From NCBI GenBank assembly GCA_016765035.1, contig JAESQS010000110.1, positions 1 through 33,334 of the forward strand: a stretch of 33,334 bases of DNA. The letters run 5' to 3'. Below are positions 26,981 through 33,334 of the stretch, piece by piece. A model generated the notes under the pieces. It was given only the letters and a program-made list of their open reading frames with translations. It did not search any database and was not told the origin of the DNA. Position 1 is the first letter of the stretch; the number at the start of each line of letters is the position of its first letter. The DNA comes from Kordiimonadaceae bacterium (GTDB lineage Bacteria; Pseudomonadota; Alphaproteobacteria; Sphingomonadales; Kordiimonadaceae). A program made the position numbers and the translations under genes.

Positions 26981-27010
26981 ATCATATCCGTTTTAATTTC
27001 ATCACCAGCC
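26977..27010 (+). repeat. Leader-only copy (P5) of the dispersed intergenic repeat
   Basis: CCTAGATCATATCCGTTTTAATTTCATCACCAGCC closely matches P3b GCTCGATCATATCCAATTTAATTTGCATCACCGGCC; overlaps the stop codon of the sulfotransferase gene. Confidence 0.65.
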
Positions 27011-27012
27011 AT

Positions 27013-27034
27013 AAAAAAAGGCGCACAGGGCGCC
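27013..27034 (-). terminator. Rho-independent terminator for the DUF2336 gene (minus strand)
   Basis: A run followed by GGCGC-ACAGG-GCGCC; on the minus strand the hairpin is followed by a T run. Confidence 0.75.
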
Positions 27035-27077
27035 TTCATTATTCATTGTAAATCGGCCATATCCGCCGGGTCTTTCC

Positions 27078-28202
27078 TTAAGGAGCGCTAGCCGCAGATG
27101 GTTCTACTTTTTGCAGCTTGCCAGTTAGATAATCCAGATTTTCTGTATCCACACTATCTTCCACGCTGGTAAGCACCCGTTCAATCATCAGCTGCTTGAA
27201 TGTCTCTCTGTCGTCGCCGCCTGTCAGAACCATTTCATCAGCGACATCCAGCGCTGCCCGCGCCATGCTGAAAAACTGTTGGGGCATTTTTGCGGCATCA
27301 AATAGGCGTTGTAGCCCCAAGTTGCCTTTATCATGAACAAGGGCATAGGCATTTAGGACTGGAATACCAACCCGTGCAGCCAAAGCCACTTCGAAGAAAG
27401 TTGTGTCGCCAAGGCAAAGCGCCCGCAACATAAGTGTTGGTGTCAGCCGCCCATTTTCGTGCAACTGCTTCACAAGTTCTTCTACAGTCGAGCGCGTTTC
27501 GCCTTCTGCAAGCGAAACAATTGCTTTTTCCCGGCTGCCAAGAAGCAAGTCACTTGCAAGCCCCGGTGACACTTCATGGTGCGTCATAATATGGTCCCGT
27601 AGCTGCTCGGACACTAATGTCACCAGCCGTTCAGCAACACCGATCGGTAGTTCGCTTCGCTTCGCCAAAGGTTGGTTCACCAGCTCATTGTCGCCGTATT
27701 TATCGAGGACTTTGTCTAAAGTGCTTTCCTTAAGCACTGCCCCTTCATTGCTAACCAGTTTTGCAACGGCTATTTCGTCACCGCTTTCAACAAGCGCATC
27801 GGCCAGCCCTTCAGAAACACTTTCCCTGCCAGCAACTGCCTGCTGCACACTGGACCCACGGGTGCGTACCAGCTCTATCAAATCGCTATCTGTTAAGACG
27901 ATAGAAGTTTCAATGAAGGGCATTGCCACTTCATCTACATCTTTGGCAAGAGACTGCGCCACATCATGCGGAACTTCGGGGTTATCTTTAAGGCTGTCGG
28001 CCAGAGCATGACGTACACGCACTTCAGCATCTTTCAGCATGTGCCGAAAAATACTTTCCGCTAAAGATCGTTCTTCTGCTGTCAGACTGGCGTTACCGAA
28101 GGTCGCAGCTACTTTTACTGCCGCCGCCGCACGGTTTTCACCATTAGGGTCTTGAAGAAGTTTAGAAACATCTGCGCTTGATAATATAGTGCTGTCCGAC
28201 AA
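27078..28202 (-). CDS. DUF2336 domain-containing protein (HEAT-like helical repeats)
   Basis: EIFRHMLKDAEVRVRHALADSLKDNPEVPHDVAQSLAKDVDEVAMPFIETSIVLTDSDLIELVRTRGSSVQQAVAGRESVSEGLADALVE-type region (actual read SIFRHMLKDAEVRVRHALADSL...) is characteristic of DUF2336; apparent TTG start. Confidence 0.87.
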   Translation of the reverse strand: MSDSTILSSADVSKLLQDPNGENRAAAAVKVAATFGNASLTAEERSLAESIFRHMLKDAEVRVRHALADSLKDNPEVPHDVAQSLAKDVDEVAMPFIETSIVLTDSDLIELVRTRGSSVQQAVAGRESVSEGLADALVESGDEIAVAKLVSNEGAVLKESTLDKVLDKYGDNELVNQPLAKRSELPIGVAERLVTLVSEQLRDHIMTHHEVSPGLASDLLLGSREKAIVSLAEGETRSTVEELVKQLHENGRLTPTLMLRALCLGDTTFFEVALAARVGIPVLNAYALVHDKGNLGLQRLFDAAKMPQQFFSMARAALDVADEMVLTGGDDRETFKQLMIERVLTSVEDSVDTENLDYLTGKLQKVEPSAASAP

Positions 28203-28249
28203 GGGCTACATCCTGTTACATGAGTGTTCAATTTACACGCTAAGGCAAA

Positions 28250-28268
28250 CTGGTTAACCGTAAGTTAA
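28250..28268 (-). promoter_or_regulatory. Candidate CtrA binding site upstream of DUF2336 gene
   Basis: Minus strand TTAACTTACGGTTAACC = TTAA-N7-TTAAC, a full match to the CtrA consensus, about 50 nt upstream of the start. Confidence 0.6.
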
Positions 28269-28452
28269 ATTATACTGCGTATTTTTTCTATTAGTATACA
28301 ATGTTTACGGTATTTTAGATAGGTTTTCATTGAGCCAGAGCCAAATAACCGTTAGCATACCGCATATATTTAATCGGGTAGTTTCACTGCCCAAAGGGTA
28401 ATCTAGAAAAGTAACAGCACAATTTCCAACATATTGTATTCGGGGGAATAAC

Positions 28453-30135
28453 ATGAAACGCCTCATGGCATTTTTGGCATGTTTTTTATTGGTGTCACAA
28501 GCATCAAACGCAGCCACAATTCAAGACGACCTTACCATAGCACTATGCCAAAACGGTATAACTGCAGAACAATTACCAGCTAATCTTGCGGCTGAATTGG
28601 CAAAGATAACCAGCGCTGGCAGCAGTTTTATGTGCCCGGTCGCAGAGCCAACTTTTTCTGATTCGGTCAATGCCGTTATGGCACCGATCAGTAAATTCAT
28701 CTCAGACATCGTCTTTTTTGGTGCCCCAATGGGTTGGCTAATTGAAGGCGCCCCTGATTTACCGCTCATTGCTATCTGGCTTATTGGCGGGGCTATCTTT
28801 TTCACATTCTACATGGGCTTCCCCAATATTTGGGGCTTTAAGCAATCCATGAGAATTGTAAAAGGCACCTATGACGACCCTAATGACCCTGGTGAAGTCA
28901 CCCACTTCCAAGCCCTTTCTGCCGCTGTTTCAGGCACAGTGGGTTTGGGGAATATAGCAGGTGTCGCCATTGCCGTTTCAATTGGTGGGCCGGGCGCTAC
29001 ATTCTGGATGATACTAAGTGGCCTCTTTGGCATGACCAGCAAATTTGTTGAATGTACACTTGGTGTTAAATACCGCGAGATTGACGAAAACGGTGTGGTT
29101 TCCGGTGGTCCCATGCATTATCTTTCAAAAGGATTAGCAAACAGGGGCCTGCCCAGCCTAGGCAAAATTCTAGCAGTGCTGGCTGCTATTATGTGCATTG
29201 GTGGCGCTTATGGTGCTGGTGCCATGTTCCAAGTAAACCAATCTGCTCTCCAGTTCACAAACCAGATAACAGCCCTAACAGGCGGCAATGAAAGCTTCTT
29301 CTTCGGTAAGGGCTGGATTTTCGGTATTATTTTTGCTGCTGTTGTCGGCTTGGTTATCATTGGCGGCATTCGGAAAATCACCCATGTGACAGAACTTTTG
29401 GTGCCTATTATGGCCATCATTTATATTTCTGCGTCTCTGGTTGTGATCTTGGCTCATTTCGACCAAATCCCATCAGCCATTGGCCAAATTATAAATGGTG
29501 CTTTCACTGGCGAAGGTGTTCAGGGCGGTATTATCGGTGTATTGATACAAGGCTTGCGCCGCGCTTCCTTCTCGAACGAAGCGGGCCTTGGGTCTGCCTC
29601 CATTGCGCACGCTGCAGCAAAAACCAAAGAACCTGTGGCAGAAGGCCTTGTTGCCTTGCTAGAGCCATTCATCGACACAGTTGTTATATGCACAATCACT
29701 GCGTTGGTTATCATACTCACGGGTTCGTTTGATCCGGATGCGTCCGGCACAGCGGCTGGTATTGCACTCACGTCAAATGCCTTTGGCAGCGTGATTAGCT
29801 GGTTCCCATACATTCTCACCATTGCCGTGATTATGTTTGCATTCTCAACGTCTCTTACATGGTTCTACTACGGTCAACGCTCCTTCCTGTGGCTCGTAGG
29901 CGACAAGCCGGGGGCAGATTTCCTGTTTAAGCTTTCATACCTGCTGACACTGGTTATTGGCTCCGCCATGTCCCTTGCACCGGTTATGGATATGGCAGAT
30001 GCCTTGCTTCTCGCGATGGGTATTCCAAACATCCTAGGGCTTATCTTGCTACGCAAAGAAGTCAAAGCCATGCTGATTGATTATATGGCCCGCGTGAAGT
30101 CTGGCGTGATTAAACCCTATGTAGATAAAGGGTAA
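28453..30135 (+). CDS. Alanine/glycine:cation symporter family (AGCS) protein
   Basis: FQALSAAVSGTVGLGNIAGVAIAVSIGGPGATFWMILSGLFGMTSKFVECTLGVKYRE and RRASFSNEAGLGSASIAHAAAKTKEPVAEG are AGCS signatures. Confidence 0.95.
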   Translation: MKRLMAFLACFLLVSQASNAATIQDDLTIALCQNGITAEQLPANLAAELAKITSAGSSFMCPVAEPTFSDSVNAVMAPISKFISDIVFFGAPMGWLIEGAPDLPLIAIWLIGGAIFFTFYMGFPNIWGFKQSMRIVKGTYDDPNDPGEVTHFQALSAAVSGTVGLGNIAGVAIAVSIGGPGATFWMILSGLFGMTSKFVECTLGVKYREIDENGVVSGGPMHYLSKGLANRGLPSLGKILAVLAAIMCIGGAYGAGAMFQVNQSALQFTNQITALTGGNESFFFGKGWIFGIIFAAVVGLVIIGGIRKITHVTELLVPIMAIIYISASLVVILAHFDQIPSAIGQIINGAFTGEGVQGGIIGVLIQGLRRASFSNEAGLGSASIAHAAAKTKEPVAEGLVALLEPFIDTVVICTITALVIILTGSFDPDASGTAAGIALTSNAFGSVISWFPYILTIAVIMFAFSTSLTWFYYGQRSFLWLVGDKPGADFLFKLSYLLTLVIGSAMSLAPVMDMADALLLAMGIPNILGLILLRKEVKAMLIDYMARVKSGVIKPYVDKG

Positions 30136-30220
30136 CTTTGGCTCAATTCAGCCCGGAAAGAGGGCGTTTTGGCGCGAACTTATTGCATTAGGTTCATCCT
30201 ACATTAAGTAGAAAACAGCT

Positions 30221-30246
30221 AACTGGCGGACATGGTTCCGCCAGTT
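30221..30246 (+). terminator. Hairpin after AGCS gene (possible terminator, weak T tract)
   Basis: AACTGGCGGA-CATGGT-TCCGCCAGTT, perfect 10-bp stem. Confidence 0.5.
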
Positions 30247-30263
30247 TCAGTATTTAAAGCACT

Positions 30264-30719
30264 ATGTGGCTCAGGGGAAAGACTTCCGTGTTAAAACACC
30301 AGATACTATTAGCCCCTATTTTATGGGTCGCGGCAAGTATGCTGACGCCGCAGGTTCTTGCTGCACCGAAGGAAACCGGTTTTTCAGAATCGGGGGACGC
30401 CGCCAAGGGGCGCAGAATCTTTAACCGCTGCAAAGCCTGCCATAACTTGACGGCAACAAACCGCACGCGGCTCGGCCCTAATCTAGACTCATTATTTGGG
30501 CGGCAAGCAGGGTCTGCACACAATTACAAATTCTCCAAAGCACTGGCAGAAGCCACATTCAACTGGACAGAAAACTCCCTGAATGAATGGCTGACAAAGC
30601 CAAACACGTTCCTTCCGGGGAACAAAATGCAGTTCGCAGGCATTCGGCAAAAACAAGATCGCAATGATTTGATCGCGTATTTACGCCAAGCTACTGTATC
30701 AAGTACCAAGAAAAAATAA
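30264..30719 (+). CDS. Class I c-type cytochrome
   Basis: N-terminal export signal; GDAAKGRRIFNRCKACHNLT (CxxCH), RLGPNLDSLFGRQAGSAHNYKFSKAL, PGNKMQFAGIRQKQDRNDLIAYLRQ. Confidence 0.93.
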   Translation: MWLRGKTSVLKHQILLAPILWVAASMLTPQVLAAPKETGFSESGDAAKGRRIFNRCKACHNLTATNRTRLGPNLDSLFGRQAGSAHNYKFSKALAEATFNWTENSLNEWLTKPNTFLPGNKMQFAGIRQKQDRNDLIAYLRQATVSSTKKK

Positions 30720-30740
30720 ATTAGGCGGTGAGGCAATAAA

Positions 30741-31355
30741 ATGAAAAAACTACTAGCAGTGATAGCAACAGCGTTTGCATTCAGCACATCAGTCGTCTCG
30801 CAAGATAAAGCGCTCGATGACCCAAGTGGCGCGATTGCCTTCATCCAAGCTGTGTCTGATGATACAGTTGTAGCTTGGAGCGACAGCAAACTAACGAAAG
30901 CAGATCGTGCGACAGCGTTTCGCTCTATTTTCCGCGAAGCAACAGATATCAACCTTTTGGCTCGCGGTATGCTTGGCCGCCACTATAAAACCATCAGCGT
31001 TGAAGAGCGTAAAAGCTATATGGCAGCCATGCGCGATTATATCGTTGCTGAATTTGACAAACGCATGGAACAAGTGGGCTTTAAAACTCTGGAAGTCTAT
31101 GGCACCCGCCCCGCTTCTGGCAGGCGCGGCCACATATTTGTGCTGACGAAGATTAAACGCGAGAAAGGGGAACCAATCCTTGCCGATTGGCGTGTCCGCA
31201 AGAAAAAAGGCGCTTTTCAGATTGTTAATCTAGACTTTGAAGGCATCAACCTAATGATCACCAACCGGGATTTATTCTCAGCCAAAATAAAATCTGGCGG
31301 CATAGATGGCCTGATCGAGTGGTTGAAACGGCAAACCAATGCCCGTAAGCACTAG
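30741..31355 (+). CDS. MlaC/Ttg2D-family phospholipid-binding ABC transporter auxiliary protein
   Basis: Signal peptide; ATAFRSIFREATDINLLARGMLGRHYKTISVEERKSYMAAMRDYIVAEFDKRMEQ...ILADWRVRKKKGAFQIVNLDFEGINLMITNRDLFSAKI. Confidence 0.88.
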   Translation: MKKLLAVIATAFAFSTSVVSQDKALDDPSGAIAFIQAVSDDTVVAWSDSKLTKADRATAFRSIFREATDINLLARGMLGRHYKTISVEERKSYMAAMRDYIVAEFDKRMEQVGFKTLEVYGTRPASGRRGHIFVLTKIKREKGEPILADWRVRKKKGAFQIVNLDFEGINLMITNRDLFSAKIKSGGIDGLIEWLKRQTNARKH

Positions 31356-31408
31356 CCAAAAGTAATACGTCAGAAGAGACATCAATTTACGCTTATCTGA
31401 GTAAAAAA

Positions 31409-31435
31409 GGCGAGGACAGCAACTTTATCCTCGCC
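31409..31435 (-). terminator. Terminator hairpin for the minus-strand ACT-domain gene
   Basis: A run (31403-31408), then GGCGAGGA-CAGCAACTTTA-TCCTCGCC; on the minus strand a T run follows the stem. Confidence 0.65.
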
Positions 31436-31442
31436 GCTACTG

Positions 31443-31517
31443 GCTCGATCGTTTCCGTTTTAGGAAGAAGCAAGTCCACCCACTCTCTGTACTAGCCCTA
31501 GGCCCACCAATAAGGGC
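31443..31517 (+). repeat. Dispersed intergenic repeat, divergent copy P4
   Basis: GCTCGATCGTTTCCGTTTTAGGAAGAAGCAAGTCCACCCACTC aligns without gaps to P1 (GCTAGAGCGTATCCGT...TTTCCACCCACTC, same 36-nt spacing), followed by the hairpin AGCCCTA...TAAGGGCT. Confidence 0.65.
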
Positions 31518-32053
31518 TAAGTCTTCTCAACCTTACAGTCCAGCCCCAAACTGCCTGCTGTATTATAGAGAGCAGCCTCTAGCGCTATAAACCTGTCTGC
31601 GGGGATATTGGTAGCGATCCGCGTTCTATAATCAAATCCCCCTTCTATGCTAACGCGCCGGCTGCTCATGCGTACAATATTGGCGTTATAGTCCACAAGA
31701 ACATCACTGAGCCGAGACACAAGGCCCGGCTGGTCCCCTCCTGTTACTTCAACCACATGGGTAATTTCACCGCCCTGCCCGCGCAATAGTTCAAACGGAA
31801 AGCTGCTTACAGTGATTCTGGCCCCTTCCAGCAAATTAATCGAGTTTAAGCCTGATTCAATTTCCTCTGTCTGGCTGCCTGCACTGAATTCCGCAACACA
31901 CGAGAATTCAAACCCTTCCCCCAACACAGCATAGGAGCAATCCGCAAGGTTTGCCCCAGTTTCAAATAAATAACCAGTAACCGCAGACACAACGCCCACC
32001 CGGTCTTTCCCTGTTATTGAGAGAAGGTACGTATCAAATTGTTGCTGGTTCAT
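31517..32053 (-). CDS. ACT-domain protein, GcvR-like (glycine cleavage system transcriptional repressor family)
   Basis: Two ACT-like units: YLLSITGKDRVGVVSAVTGYLFETGANLADCSYAVLGEGFEFSCV and HVVEVTGGDQPGLVSRLSDVLVDYNANIVRMSSR. Confidence 0.85.
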   Translation of the reverse strand: MNQQQFDTYLLSITGKDRVGVVSAVTGYLFETGANLADCSYAVLGEGFEFSCVAEFSAGSQTEEIESGLNSINLLEGARITVSSFPFELLRGQGGEITHVVEVTGGDQPGLVSRLSDVLVDYNANIVRMSSRRVSIEGGFDYRTRIATNIPADRFIALEAALYNTAGSLGLDCKVEKT

Positions 32054-32149
32054 AATAAACTCCTAAGAAATGGGTGACGAATTGATCTGAGTTTGATAAA
32101 AAACAAACACTCTAACAACCCTATAATTTTTATACAGGATCCCCAATCA

Positions 32150-32368
32150 ATGGCAGACGAACAACTTCTTCATCTTGTTTTTGGTGGCCAAGTGGAAGAC
32201 CCACAAGCGCTAACATTTAAAGATACCAGCAAAGTTGACATTGTAGGTATCTACCCAAGTTATGCTGAAGCCGAAACCGCTTGGCGCAGTGTCAGTCAGT
32301 CTAATGTAGATGACGCGCTGACAAAATATGTGATTGTACATCTCCATAAACTAATGGAACCACACTAA
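32150..32368 (+). CDS. DUF4170 domain protein
   Basis: From ATG 32150: MADEQLLHLVFGGQVEDPQALTFKDTSKVDIVGIYPSYAEAETAWRSVSQSNVDDALTKYVIVHLHKLMEPH. Confidence 0.88.
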   Translation: MADEQLLHLVFGGQVEDPQALTFKDTSKVDIVGIYPSYAEAETAWRSVSQSNVDDALTKYVIVHLHKLMEPH

Positions 32369-32390
32369 ACCGTAGCTATATTACTTAGCT

Positions 32391-32511
32391 ACAACACCGG
32401 CCCACGCCCCCTACCCAACCACCCGCTAGGATAACTGTGGGGTGGTTGGGTAGGGGGCGTGGGCCGGTGTTGTACCTTAAACCCGATATACTTTAAGTAT
32501 ACTGGGTTTAA
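32391..32511 (-). repeat. Dispersed palindromic intergenic repeat, copy P2 (minus orientation)
   Basis: Perfect 34-bp arms ACAACACCGGCCCACGCCCCCTACCCAACCACCC (32391-32424) and its reverse complement (32440-32473), 15-nt loop; the minus-strand leader region 32474-32511 aligns gap-free to P3b. Confidence 0.93.
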
Positions 32512-32711
32512 TTTAATGCTTTATCGGCAAGTAGCTTCATGTCCGCAAAATAGCTGTCGATACCGGCATTTATAGTCGTGCCACTGGTATCATAGACCCC
32601 CATACGACCATGAATAACCCTTCTGGCCTCAGCTTTGGAGGCGGGAAGGGTGCGGGATAGTTCAAGTCTTATAAGTCTGGCCAAGCCGTCAGAATTGATG
32701 GGGTGGTTCAT
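32508..32711 (-). CDS. Small hypothetical protein (67 aa)
   Basis: MNHPINSDGLARLIRLELSRTLPASKAEARRVIHGRMGVYDTSGTTINAGIDSYFADMKLLADKALN; stop codon lies in the P2 leader. Confidence 0.5.
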   Translation of the reverse strand: MNHPINSDGLARLIRLELSRTLPASKAEARRVIHGRMGVYDTSGTTINAGIDSYFADMKLLADKALN

Positions 32712-32766
32712 ATAGTACCTGCTTCTTTCAATAGTAATACCTCCTACACATATCTATAACCTAACC

Positions 32767-32810
32767 ATGTCGGGGTAATGTCGGAACGATGTCGATTTTA
32801 TGACAATCGG
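32767..32810. promoter_or_regulatory. Four phased 11-nt direct repeats, candidate operator
   Basis: ATGTCGGGGTA-ATGTCGGAACG-ATGTCGATTTT-ATGACAATCGG: repeat starts at 32767, 32778, 32789, 32800, between divergent genes. Confidence 0.55.
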
Positions 32811-32966
32811 CCTCATTGTAGCTGAAACACCGTTAAAAAAGACTTAGGAACACCCATACCCCCCTAAAAATGCGCCCAATACGCCTTTTTACCATAATAT
32901 TACCGCATGATTATTGACAATAAGCTCAGAAATCCCTATTTGAGCCTCCAGTAAAGGAGCCTACAC

Positions 32967-33314
32967 ATGATACCGCATACGCCAGTAATAGATAAAAACG
33001 CACATTTCACGATTGGACAAGTGGTTCAACACCGTGTCTTTGCGTTCCGTGGTGTCATCTTTGATGTAGACCCAGAGTTTTCAAATTCTGAAGAATGGTG
33101 GGAAAGCATCCCTGTGGAAGTGCGCCCGGAAAAAGGGCAGCCTTTTTATCATATTTTCGCTGAAAACGAAGAGAGCAGCTATGAAGCCTATGTGTCGCAG
33201 CAAAACCTGATACCAGACACATCCGATGAGCCGGTGAACCACCCTGAGGTGCCTGAAATGTTTGGGGAACTTCATGAAGGCAAATATGAGCTTATTTCGC
33301 TCCTGCCACACTGA
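32967..33314 (+). CDS. hspQ: Heat shock protein HspQ (YccV-like hemimethylated-DNA-binding fold)
   Basis: HFTIGQVVQHRVFAFRGVIFDVDPEFSNSEEWWESIPVEVRPEKGQPFYHIFAENEESSYEAYVSQQNLIPD is characteristic of HspQ. Confidence 0.93.
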   Translation: MIPHTPVIDKNAHFTIGQVVQHRVFAFRGVIFDVDPEFSNSEEWWESIPVEVRPEKGQPFYHIFAENEESSYEAYVSQQNLIPDTSDEPVNHPEVPEMFGELHEGKYELISLLPH

Positions 33315-33334
33315 CAAATCTACAAATCCCAACA

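Noticed and set aside
27403-28011. 202-aa plus-strand ORF antisense to DUF2336
   Set aside because: Ser-rich shadow ORF of a well-supported coding gene.
1-33334. CRISPR arrays, tRNA/rRNA genes, transposases, phage or defence genes
   Set aside because: No regularly spaced repeats, tRNA-like cloverleafs or recognisable mobile-element/defence proteins were seen on either strand.

Overview
The window looks like an alphaproteobacterial chromosome segment. This rests on FlbT/FlaF next to short flagellins, CtrA-like sites, DUF2336, DUF4170 and HspQ. It starts with a minus-strand flagellin-glycosylation cluster: a partial methyltransferase, a fused PseF/PseG-like protein, a short PseI/NeuB-like synthase and a TPR-glycosyltransferase resembling FlmG. 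This is divergent from flbT, flaF, three tandem short flagellins and a FlaG-like gene. Further along are a MoxR/CoxE-like pair, an alkaline phosphatase, a TonB-like protein, a kinase-less Hpt/response-regulator cluster, a 929-aa membrane coiled-coil protein with TipN-like architecture, a TRAP transporter (dctQ apparently frameshifted), a TonB-dependent receptor, a TPR-sulfotransferase, DUF2336, an AGCS symporter, cytochrome c, MlaC, an ACT-domain GcvR-like protein, DUF4170 and HspQ. The least expected signal is a dispersed, oriented, palindromic intergenic repeat family with about six full or degenerate copies. Copies lie in four of the five convergent gene gaps, and the two best copies show compensatory stem changes and a shared loop. 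Other leads are four sigma-54 promoters linking the glycosylation operon to all three flagellins, a 4 x 11-nt phased operator upstream of hspQ, a Pho-box-like repeat upstream of the phosphatase, and a perfect CtrA-type site upstream of the DUF2336 gene. All family calls come from reading motifs by eye; no database search was run.
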